A stretch of 64,000 bases of DNA, taken from Saonia flava. GTDB taxonomy: Bacteria > Bacteroidota > Bacteroidia > Flavobacteriales > Flavobacteriaceae. Of the stretch, positions 45,421 through 53,161 are shown piece by piece; within the stretch, counting starts at the first letter, position 1, and each line of letters begins with the position of its first letter. A model generated the notes under the pieces. That model did no database searches and was not told the origin of the DNA. It saw only the letters and a list, made by a program, of their open reading frames with translations. The stretch lies in assembly GCF_011927795.1 (NCBI RefSeq), contig NZ_JAATJJ010000002.1, positions 558,001 through 622,000 on the forward strand, written 5' to 3'. The translations under genes and the position numbers were made by a program.

Positions 45421-46446
45421 ATGATTTTATCCAATAGAACAAGAGTTAAAACTCTTTCCCATCAGTTTAAATATATCGCTCTTTTAACCTTGTTTGCCCT
45501 AGGGTCGTGTTCCAATAGTGAGTGCCAAAAAACGAATTGGTACCAAGACAGTGATGGAGATGGATTAGGAAACCCTCAAGTCTCGGTTTCTGAATGCGAA
45601 AAACCTTTAGGATATGTTTCCAATAATGATGACATGGATGATACGCCCAAAGCGGATGTTCCGGTTGAAAATACATTGAGTATTCCCACTACGGGTTATA
45701 CCACTCCAGTAACTTATGAAAATTTAAATGCTGTGTGGGCAGATGAATTTAATGGAACGAGTTTGGATGAAACTTATTGGAATTTTCAAATCGGAGATGG
45801 TTGTCCTGATATATGTGGTTGGGGAAACAATGAACTAGAATATTATACCAAGGAAAATACAACTGTTAAAGATGGTTATCTTATCATTGAAGCAAAAAAG
45901 CAAACCTTCAATTCAAAAAATTATACATCTTCAAGGATTAACACCCAAGGTAAATTTACGCTGCAATTTGGGCGTGTGGATGTAAGGGCCTCTCTTCCCG
46001 AAGGACAGGGAATATGGCCAGCTATTTGGATGTTGGGAGAAAACATAAGCTCGGTTGGTTGGCCCGCGTGTGGAGAAATTGACATCATGGAAATGATTGG
46101 CGGCGAAGGAAGGGAAAAAACCGTGCATGGCACAGTTCATTGGGACAACGTTGGAAACTATGCTAGTTATGGGCAAAGTTATTCTTTAACAGACCAAACT
46201 TTTAAAGAAGAGTTTCATGTTTTTTCTATCGTCTGGACACCAGAGACCATCACTTGGTATATAGATGATATTGAATTTAATGTTATTGACATTACTCCGG
46301 TAGAACTAAATGAATTTCAAAATGAATTCCATTTTCTAATAAATCTGGCTGTTGGTGGCAATTGGCCTGGTGACCCAAACAGTGCAACAGTATTTCCTCA
46401 ATTTTTAATTGTGGATTATATAAGAGTGTTCCAAGAAAAAGAATAA
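45421..46446 (+). CDS. GH16 beta-glucanase (laminarinase-like) lipoprotein
   Basis: A 341-residue secreted lipoprotein (FALGSC, C30). The short calcium-repeat-like stretch DSDGDGLGNPQ (43-53) precedes a GH16 domain from about 100. The catalytic motif EIDIME (219-224) holds the nucleophile and acid/base glutamates; HGTVHWD and WTPETITWYID are other family blocks. It likely cleaves beta-1,3- or mixed beta-glucans such as laminarin. It stands alone, separated from the SusCD operon by housekeeping genes on the other strand. Confidence 0.92.
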   Translation: MILSNRTRVKTLSHQFKYIALLTLFALGSCSNSECQKTNWYQDSDGDGLGNPQVSVSECEKPLGYVSNNDDMDDTPKADVPVENTLSIPTTGYTTPVTYENLNAVWADEFNGTSLDETYWNFQIGDGCPDICGWGNNELEYYTKENTTVKDGYLIIEAKKQTFNSKNYTSSRINTQGKFTLQFGRVDVRASLPEGQGIWPAIWMLGENISSVGWPACGEIDIMEMIGGEGREKTVHGTVHWDNVGNYASYGQSYSLTDQTFKEEFHVFSIVWTPETITWYIDDIEFNVIDITPVELNEFQNEFHFLINLAVGGNWPGDPNSATVFPQFLIVDYIRVFQEKE

Positions 46447-46465
46447 AAGCATAAATTCCACTTAA

Positions 46466-46768
46466 ATGAGTCCATTCTTAGCTATTAAAACTTATAGGTT
46501 AGGTCTTTATTTCTATAGATTTTTTTTAATGCCTTCCATACTAGTTTTTATTCTTTTTTCGTTTGGCGGAGCATCAATTTTTGCAATTGTCGTATCTAAA
46601 GTAATTCTCTTTGGACTAGGTTATTTTTTATATTTTGAAACCACTCGGCAACAAAAAATTGTCTTCTACAAAAATTTTGGAATTTCAAAGGAAGTGCTGT
46701 TTTTGTCGATTTTATTTATCGACCTCTCAATCTTTGTTCCCATCTACTATTTAATGAAATTGTTTTGA
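46466..46768 (+). CDS. Small membrane protein paired with an ABC ATPase
   Basis: A 100-residue protein with three hydrophobic helices. No family is recognised. Its stop overlaps the TTG start of the next gene (TTGA), so translation is coupled to an ABC ATPase; it may be that ATPase's membrane partner. Confidence 0.7.
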   Translation: MSPFLAIKTYRLGLYFYRFFLMPSILVFILFSFGGASIFAIVVSKVILFGLGYFLYFETTRQQKIVFYKNFGISKEVLFLSILFIDLSIFVPIYYLMKLF

Positions 46769-47418
46769 TATTAGAAGTAGACAACATAGAACTAAGTTAC
46801 AACGATAAAAAAATTATCCACAGCATTTATTTAAGGGCGGAAACAGGAAAAATTACTGGAATCTTAGGAAGAAATGGGTGTGGAAAAACAACTTTGTTGC
46901 GTATCATTTTTGGTGATTTACTCCCAAAGTATAAAAATATTAGAATTGATGGCACCTATCAAAAAAGTAAATTATTCACAAAAAACATAATAGGTTATTT
47001 ACCTCAAAATAAATTGTTGCCAAATTCATTAAAACTCTCTAAAGCCTTTAAGTGGTATCAACTTAACTGGGAACAATTTACAGGTACTTTTACTAGTTTT
47101 AAAAAATACAAAAATCTAAAAATCAATGAATTATCATCTGGAGAACTTAGAGTTATTGAAACGTATCTAACTTTATGTTCATCAAAACAAATCATCCTTT
47201 TGGATGAGCCCTTTTCTTTTATCGCCCCTATTTATATTGAAAAATTTAAATCCCTCATGGAATCTTTAAAAAAGGAAAAATTAATAATCCTAACCGATCA
47301 CTTTTATAGGGATATTTTAGAAATAAGTGATTCTATTTATTTTCTAAAAAATGGGTATTCAAAATTAATAGTAACAAGGGAAGACTTAGAAAACGAAGGT
47401 TATTTAATTCCCAACTAA
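46765..47418 (+). CDS. ABC transporter ATPase, small two-gene system
   Basis: A 217-residue ATPase with Walker A GRNGCGKTT (about 36-44), Q-loop YLPQNKLLP, signature ELSSGELRVIE and Walker B ILLDEPFSF. The D-loop position reads SFIAP instead of SGLDP. The start is TTG at 46765, overlapping the previous stop by 4 nt. It converges with the DUF3570 gene, overlapping it by 15 nt. Confidence 0.88.
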   Translation: MILEVDNIELSYNDKKIIHSIYLRAETGKITGILGRNGCGKTTLLRIIFGDLLPKYKNIRIDGTYQKSKLFTKNIIGYLPQNKLLPNSLKLSKAFKWYQLNWEQFTGTFTSFKKYKNLKINELSSGELRVIETYLTLCSSKQIILLDEPFSFIAPIYIEKFKSLMESLKKEKLIILTDHFYRDILEISDSIYFLKNGYSKLIVTREDLENEGYLIPN

Positions 47419-48678
47419 AGTAGTTCCTAAAGTAATTATACTTGCATTCAGTCCATCACTTCTGTCGTAGATGCTAAATCTTAAATCTAAGGTTTTAAGC
47501 CCAAAGGTAAGTATTTTGGCTTTTGTAAAAATATCCTTATACCTAATACCAATTCCATATTGATGAGCATTGTACTCGGACAAATCATAATCTGAAGTAT
47601 AAAATGGCAAAGTGGACAAGGCATCCTCCTTGGCGTAAAAGTAATCGGCGGCAGTTTGTGTATAATATCTATACGAAGGGTACACCGTAAAAGTATCGTT
47701 TAATCTTACCGGCACTTCTAAGCTCGCTGTGTGTGAGGCAACTCCCCAATCATCATAGTAATATCTATAATAACTGCGAAGAACAAATAAATCATTAAGA
47801 TAATAGTTAAGTCTTCCTCCAATAGGTACTTTAAACCTACTATCTGGCAAACGTTCTACATCATCTGCCAATTGAAAATCATCAATAAAAAAATCATTTG
47901 CATCACCAAAATATACTCGCTGGTGTGGCGTGCTCAACAAACCGTTTTGAGACACCAAATCCATAAATAAGGCACCCTGTAATCTTTTGCTTAATATCTG
48001 GGCAAAACTAAATGAAAAGGAATATGAGTTTCTAGTTTCATCTGAAAAGGCAATGAATCCTGGGTCATAGGTCCCAGTCCCAGTTACTCTTTCATCAAAA
48101 AAACCGCTACGGAGCTCAATAGGATATTGGGAGTTCCATTTATCCAAATACACCTGTCCACTTATTGAAACTTCCGTATTTCTTTCATTGAACAATTGTG
48201 TAAAACTTGCACCAAAACCAAAAGAAAAATAATCATATTCCGTGGACACATATAGATTAGCCCCCATAATGGAATTTCTATCATTTGATGTATGTTGATA
48301 GGTTGGTTTAAAGTAAGTCAACACATCACTCCGAGAGGCACCTGAAGATTCTATATATGGACTCACATTATCATTACCATCCAACGGATTTACATTACTG
48401 GATGATGCTGATGTGTAAGCAGAAATACCAATATCAACTGTTAAAACATCATCGGCATTCATGGGCAAATTGACCACAATACTGGAAGTGGCATCCGTAA
48501 GCTTCTCCGTCCCTTCTCCCCCTGTCACGGCCGCATTTTGGCCATCTTGACCATAATAGCTAAAAAGCAAATCCACTTCGGCTGTTTCCAAAACTCTTTT
48601 CTTGTATGAAGTGTCTCCTGCTTGAGAAAACCCATACATCGTAACCAAAAGACATAGAAGTAAAAAGAAATTTTTCAA
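47404..48678 (-). CDS. DUF3570 outer-membrane-type protein
   Basis: A 424-residue exported protein (YGFSQAG) with the DUF3570 pattern: beta-rich, Tyr-rich strands (SYYRYYYDDWGVASHTASLEV) suggesting an outer-membrane barrel. It is last in a minus-strand cluster Rieske - thioredoxin - ApbE - DUF4266 - DUF3570. DUF3570, DUF4266 and ApbE often occur together, which points to one envelope redox pathway; the role is unknown. Confidence 0.87.
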   Translation of the reverse strand: MKNFFLLLCLLVTMYGFSQAGDTSYKKRVLETAEVDLLFSYYGQDGQNAAVTGGEGTEKLTDATSSIVVNLPMNADDVLTVDIGISAYTSASSSNVNPLDGNDNVSPYIESSGASRSDVLTYFKPTYQHTSNDRNSIMGANLYVSTEYDYFSFGFGASFTQLFNERNTEVSISGQVYLDKWNSQYPIELRSGFFDERVTGTGTYDPGFIAFSDETRNSYSFSFSFAQILSKRLQGALFMDLVSQNGLLSTPHQRVYFGDANDFFIDDFQLADDVERLPDSRFKVPIGGRLNYYLNDLFVLRSYYRYYYDDWGVASHTASLEVPVRLNDTFTVYPSYRYYTQTAADYFYAKEDALSTLPFYTSDYDLSEYNAHQYGIGIRYKDIFTKAKILTFGLKTLDLRFSIYDRSDGLNASIITLGTTLVGN

Positions 48679-48705
48679 TATAAGAATTGATTATACTTTA
48701 TTGAA

Positions 48706-48915
48706 TCAGTTACAACCACAACCACCACCTGTTTTACCTCCATTGGCACCTGCAGAAGCTTCACGGTATATTTGAAAATTGGTTTCAAAACGCTCCATGT
48801 CCTTACCTACCAACTGCATTTCTTCATCATTAAGATATACTTTTTCATACTCCTTTACCGCAATGCAAGAAGTAGAAAAAAGAACTAAAAAAAATACAAT
48901 TACAAAACTTTTCAT
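48706..48915 (-). CDS. DUF4266 lipoprotein with Gly/Cys tail
   Basis: A 69-residue lipoprotein (FSTSC, C17). Its body (VYLNDEEMQLVGKDMERFE) is the DUF4266 signature. The last 15 residues are rich in glycine and end GGGCGCN, with two cysteines (C66, C68) that could bind a metal or carry a modification. It lies 9 nt downstream of the apbE gene. Confidence 0.88.
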   Translation of the reverse strand: MKSFVIVFFLVLFSTSCIAVKEYEKVYLNDEEMQLVGKDMERFETNFQIYREASAGANGGKTGGGCGCN

Positions 48916-48924
48916 ACATTAAAA

Positions 48925-49920
48925 TTACTCATTATTATTGAACATGATACCGTTGCTTTTGTGTATTTTGTTAAAACTATCCACAATAATCACTTCTGTC
49001 CCATTCAGTTGATTTATCATAGCAAGACCAGTGTTCTTTCCCATAATAAAAACAGCAGTCGCCATAGCATCACACAACTCGGCACTTTTGGAAAAAACGG
49101 AAACACTATTTATTCCAGATGAGGGATAACCCGTCCGCGGATCCAAAATATGGGAGTATTTCTTGCCATTGAACGTTACAAATTTTTCATAATTACCAGA
49201 TGTTGCCACGGACGATTCTACTATAGGAAGCCATGAAAAAATCTTCTCTTTACTCAAGGGGTTGGCAATCCCAATCAGCCATTTTTCACCTGTAGCCTTT
49301 GTCCCCCATGTAGTTAAATCACCAGAAGCATTTATAATACCTGCCTTTACTTGTTTGGAAATAAGCAGTTCTTTGGCCCTGTCAGCTGCATAACCTTTGC
49401 CAATGGCACCAAAACCAATTCTCATTCCTTTTTCTTTTAAAAAAACAGTAGTATCCTCTTCATTTAAAATGATGTTATAATACCCAACCTTTTCAATGGA
49501 CTTTGCCATTTCTTCTGGAGTTGGAAAATATTCCATAGAACCGTCAAACTTCCAAATTTGATCCATGGAAGCATAGGAAATATCAAAGGCCCCATCTGTT
49601 ATTTTGGATATTTGTTTAGCACGTTCTATTAATTTAAACAATTCCAAACTAATCTTAACCGGTTTAATTCCAGCATTTTTGTTGATAAGCGATGTTTCTG
49701 ATTCTTCATCCCATGAAGAAATCATCTTTTCTATTCTAGTTATTTCCGTCACCGCTTCATTGATATTGATGTAACCTATTTCTTCATCCAATACCACGAC
49801 AGTAATATCAAACCTACTGCCCATAAGCTTCATGGTCTTGTGCACGGTTACATACTCCCTCTCCTGGGCATTAACGGTAACAAGGAAAAAAAGTAAGAAT
49901 AGGGGAACCAGAATTTTCAC
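48925..49920 (-). CDS. apbE: FAD:protein FMN transferase (ApbE family)
   Basis: A 331-residue exported ApbE protein (signal LVTVNAQ). Family landmarks are MGSRFDITV, DGAFDIS, GFGAIGKGYAADRA, GIINASGDLTTWG and YSHILDPRTGYP. It attaches FMN covalently to Ser or Thr of target proteins outside the cytoplasm. Its start overlaps the stop of the thioredoxin gene (ATGA). No target with a classical SGAT-type motif is seen in this cluster. Confidence 0.93.
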   Translation of the reverse strand: MKILVPLFLLFFLVTVNAQEREYVTVHKTMKLMGSRFDITVVVLDEEIGYININEAVTEITRIEKMISSWDEESETSLINKNAGIKPVKISLELFKLIERAKQISKITDGAFDISYASMDQIWKFDGSMEYFPTPEEMAKSIEKVGYYNIILNEEDTTVFLKEKGMRIGFGAIGKGYAADRAKELLISKQVKAGIINASGDLTTWGTKATGEKWLIGIANPLSKEKIFSWLPIVESSVATSGNYEKFVTFNGKKYSHILDPRTGYPSSGINSVSVFSKSAELCDAMATAVFIMGKNTGLAMINQLNGTEVIIVDSFNKIHKSNGIMFNNNE

Positions 49921-50351
49921 TTTACAAACGAATTTATACGTGAAATATATTCTTTTGGAGAAAGATTTTCATAACCAAGTGTTCCAAGAACCCTGTTATT
50001 TTCATCCAAAACAACCACTAAAGGAAAATATCCTTTTGGATTATATTTTTCGGCCAACCCATTATTTAAGGTTTGCTTTTCTTTTGAAAGTCTGTTCACT
50101 TTCTTTTGCGGAAAATCTGCTCTGTAGAGCACATATTTGTCCAGAGCGTAGTTAGAAAATTCAATGGACTGCCATATCTCTCTATCCAACTTAATACAGG
50201 GAGCACACCAGTCTGATCCTGAAAAAACAAGTACTATGGGTTTATTTTCTTTTGTAGCCTGTAAAACAGCTGAATCATAACTTTCCTTCCAATCTTGTCC
50301 AAAAAGACAAAATGAAAAAAACAAGAGCAAAACTGTGGCAAGGCTTTTCAC
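49917..50351 (-). CDS. Exported thioredoxin-like protein
   Basis: A 144-residue thioredoxin-fold protein with a signal peptide (FCLFGQD) and active site WCAPC (C49, C52). A cis-proline segment (PKGYFPLVVVLD) follows. It acts in the periplasm on disulfides, perhaps keeping the DUF4266 or Rieske cysteines reduced; that link is inferred from the operon. Confidence 0.9.
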   Translation of the reverse strand: MKSLATVLLLFFSFCLFGQDWKESYDSAVLQATKENKPIVLVFSGSDWCAPCIKLDREIWQSIEFSNYALDKYVLYRADFPQKKVNRLSKEKQTLNNGLAEKYNPKGYFPLVVVLDENNRVLGTLGYENLSPKEYISRINSFVK

Positions 50352-50379
50352 AATTTAAGATTTGGGGTTCAACTTTTTT

Positions 50380-50835
50380 TTACTCAAAAATCCTGAGCAT
50401 ACTTCCATTTAGCTCCGTATTAAAGATTTTAAGAGGGTTACTGGTGGTTTTAAGATTCAATGAAGTACCATCTTGTGCAAATCTCGACTGATGAGTTGTG
50501 CAATGGTACACGCCACCATCTTCCGTAATAAATCTAATTTCCTCCGTTCCTTGATGGCTACATATTTTACTTGCCGCAATTAATTCTCCAGATAGGTTTC
50601 TGGCTACAACAATATCCAGATAAGTAAAATCCGGATTTGATTTTATAGAAATGAACCCTCCATTGTTTGCCAAAGGAGCCGCTTCTGTTGATGTTAAATC
50701 AATGGTGAAGTCAACACCATCCGATACTGGAAATGTTTCAATTCCGTCATTCTTAGAACAACCATTTACACAAGGAAAAGTTAATGCAAATGCAGCTCCA
50801 GCACCTAAGGTCCTTAAAAAATCCTTTCTTTCCAT
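50380..50835 (-). CDS. Rieske [2Fe-2S] protein, lipoprotein-like
   Basis: A 151-residue Rieske-domain protein. The cluster ligands are C92 and H94 (CSHQG) and C112 and H115 (CTTHQ). The N-terminus resembles a Tat-type signal (ERKDFLRTLGAG) followed by a lipobox-like VNGC (C26). It likely passes electrons at the outer face of the membrane. First gene of the five-gene redox cluster. Confidence 0.9.
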   Translation of the reverse strand: MERKDFLRTLGAGAAFALTFPCVNGCSKNDGIETFPVSDGVDFTIDLTSTEAAPLANNGGFISIKSNPDFTYLDIVVARNLSGELIAASKICSHQGTEEIRFITEDGGVYHCTTHQSRFAQDGTSLNLKTTSNPLKIFNTELNGSMLRIFE

Positions 50836-50886
50836 AACATAAGATTTGTTTATAAAACAACGTATTATTTGGGGTAATCGTATGCT

Positions 50887-52065
50887 CTAATACTCAAAGG
50901 TTCCATATTCGCTTTCTATAGTAAGCATTTTTGTAGAACTTGCTTCTACCCTACCTACGATTTTTGCCTGAACATTAAAACTTTGCGCTATGGAAATCAA
51001 ATCTTGTGCCACGCCTTCCTTTGCATAGATTTCCATGCGATGACCACAATTGAAAACTTGGTACATTTCTTTCCAATCCGTAGCTGATTGTTCTTGTATT
51101 AATTTAAATAATGGTGGAATTGAGAATAAATTATCTTTTATAACATGCAGATTATCAATGAAATGTAAAATTTTAGTTTGTGCGCCTCCGCTACAGTGAA
51201 TCATTCCATGAATATCTTCTGATGTATATTTTTCCAATACTCTTTTAATTATAGGGGCGTAAGTCCTTGTTGGAGAAAGTACCAACTTACCCGCATTCAA
51301 AGGAGAATTGAGGACTTCATCCGTTAACTTTGTATTACCGGAATACACCAATTCTTCTGGAACAGCGGCATCAAAACTTTCGGGATATTTTTCGGCCAAA
51401 TATTTTGAAAACACATCATGGCGAGCAGAGGTAAGTCCGTTACTTCCCATTCCACCATTATATTCCTTCTCGTAAGTAGCTTGCCCAAAAGATTCTAATC
51501 CTATTATAACATCACCCGCTTTAATATTGGCGTTATCAATTACATCTTTGCGTTTTATTCTTGCAGTAACCGTAGAATCCACAATAATTGTTCTAACCAA
51601 ATCACCTACATCTGCAGTTTCTCCTCCTGTAGAGTGTATAGCAACCCCATGCTTCTTTAAATCTGAAATCAACTCTTCCGTACCATTGATAATGGCAGAG
51701 ATTACCTCTCCAGGAATTAAGTTTTTGTTTCTGCCAATTGTAGATGAAAGCATTATATTGTCGGTAGCTCCCACACATAATAAATCATCCACATTCATGA
51801 TAAGGGCATCCTGTGCTATTCCTTTCCAAACCGATATATCCCCGGTCTCCTTCCAATACATATAGGCCAAGGATGACTTTGTACCTGCTCCATCCGCGTG
51901 CATAATAAGACAATAATCATCATCATTGGTGAGATAATCCGGAACAATTTTACAGAATGCTTTTGGAAAAAGACCTTTATCTATATTCTTTATGGCATTG
52001 TGCACATCTTCTTTTGATGCAGAAACGCCACGTTGGGCATATCGTTTACTAGAGTCTAAGGACAT
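50887..52065 (-). CDS. purM: Phosphoribosylformylglycinamidine cyclo-ligase (PurM type)
   Basis: A 392-residue AIR-synthase-family protein of the form found in Bacteroidota. Visible are SKRYAQRGVSASKEDV, MHADGAGTKSSLAYMYW, IAQDALIMNVDDLLCVGA and STGGETADVGD. It closes the imidazole ring in purine synthesis. The family assignment is firm; the symbol rests on no better candidate being visible. Confidence 0.88.
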   Translation of the reverse strand: MSLDSSKRYAQRGVSASKEDVHNAIKNIDKGLFPKAFCKIVPDYLTNDDDYCLIMHADGAGTKSSLAYMYWKETGDISVWKGIAQDALIMNVDDLLCVGATDNIMLSSTIGRNKNLIPGEVISAIINGTEELISDLKKHGVAIHSTGGETADVGDLVRTIIVDSTVTARIKRKDVIDNANIKAGDVIIGLESFGQATYEKEYNGGMGSNGLTSARHDVFSKYLAEKYPESFDAAVPEELVYSGNTKLTDEVLNSPLNAGKLVLSPTRTYAPIIKRVLEKYTSEDIHGMIHCSGGAQTKILHFIDNLHVIKDNLFSIPPLFKLIQEQSATDWKEMYQVFNCGHRMEIYAKEGVAQDLISIAQSFNVQAKIVGRVEASSTKMLTIESEYGTFEY

Positions 52066-52101
52066 GTATTTTGTTTTGGCAAAAATACTGTTTTGTAAGG
52101 A

Positions 52102-53088
52102 TTATAAAACAGGTTGTTGGGTTAGAAAATCCTTTTTCCAAATTTTTTCTGTGGTAACCTGGTCCACATTACCCCCTGAGATGACCATTAATACTTTTTG
52201 TTTTGTTTTTTTAGTTTTCAACCATCTGCGTATGGCCTCCATAGACATTGCGCTCGTGGGCTCTATACGGCATTTGAGCAAGTGGGTCAACCACTGTGTC
52301 CAATACAGTAAATACTCTTCTTCTATTTCATAGAAACCATCCAATTGCTGTAGATACTTGAACGTAATTTCTCCTGTTGCCATGGTCATGGCTCCATCTG
52401 CCAATGTATCTGGCACATCTGGCAATCTCTGTATAGTTCCTTTTCTCAACGATTCTGCTACATCATTGGCATTTAAGGGTTCAACTCCAAAAAATTCGGT
52501 CTTTGAAGACAGCCCTCTTGTCGCTATTAAAGAACCCGATGTTAACCCACCTCCACCACATGGTGTAAAAACAGCATCCACATTTTCCAATTCCCTAAGT
52601 GCTTCATAAACAGCGGTACCTTGTCCACAAATAACTTGTTCATGGTTGAAAGGAGGGATCCAATAGGTCCCTTTTTCACCGGCAGCTTCCCGTACTTTTT
52701 CGTCGGTGATATCTCGAGTGGCACTCAATACCACCTCCGCTCCGTAGGACCTTGTAGCCTGAATCTTGACTTTTGATGAGTATTCCGGCATATAAATGGT
52801 TGCTGGGATTCCAAATTGTCTTGCAGCATAAGCAACTGCTTGAGCATGATTTCCAGAGCTATTGGCCACGATTTTTGCCGGAGTCAAGCTATTTTCAATT
52901 AGCCATGATACGGTATTAATGCCACCCCGAGCCTTAAAGGCACCTATTTTTTGAAAATTTTCTGCCTTAAAAAAAATATCGTGTCCCAACCACTGATTAA
53001 GAAGTGAAGATGTTAAAATAGGAGTAGTGTTTATATAAGGGGCAATCCGCTCTTTAGCATTTTTTATATCGGACAAATTTAAACTCAT
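52102..53088 (-). CDS. Threonine dehydratase / serine racemase-like PLP enzyme
   Basis: A 328-residue fold-type II PLP enzyme. The PLP lysine is in KIGAFKARGG, the cofactor loop is SSGNHAQAVAYAA and the phosphate loop TPCGGGGLTSG. No regulatory ACT domain is present, so it is a catabolic-type threonine/serine dehydratase or a serine racemase. It lies downstream of the GSIII gene. Confidence 0.9.
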   Translation of the reverse strand: MSLNLSDIKNAKERIAPYINTTPILTSSLLNQWLGHDIFFKAENFQKIGAFKARGGINTVSWLIENSLTPAKIVANSSGNHAQAVAYAARQFGIPATIYMPEYSSKVKIQATRSYGAEVVLSATRDITDEKVREAAGEKGTYWIPPFNHEQVICGQGTAVYEALRELENVDAVFTPCGGGGLTSGSLIATRGLSSKTEFFGVEPLNANDVAESLRKGTIQRLPDVPDTLADGAMTMATGEITFKYLQQLDGFYEIEEEYLLYWTQWLTHLLKCRIEPTSAMSMEAIRRWLKTKKTKQKVLMVISGGNVDQVTTEKIWKKDFLTQQPVL

Positions 53089-53115
53089 AACATTACAGTT
53101 TGTAGCAAAAACAAG

Positions 53116-53156
53116 AAGGTCGAAATTTCATTCTCTGTAAACAATTTTACGACCTT
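53116..53156 (-). terminator. Possible terminator of the GSIII gene
   Basis: AAGGTCG (53116-53122) pairs with CGACCTT (53150-53156). On the minus strand it is followed by a T-rich stretch. The 27-nt loop is long. Confidence 0.45.
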
Positions 53157-53161
53157 TATTT

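Noticed and set aside
45421-46446. GH16 enzyme as part of the SusCD locus
   Set aside because: The SusCD operon ends in a strong terminator and is separated by prfA and pyrF on the opposite strand, so only loose proximity remains.
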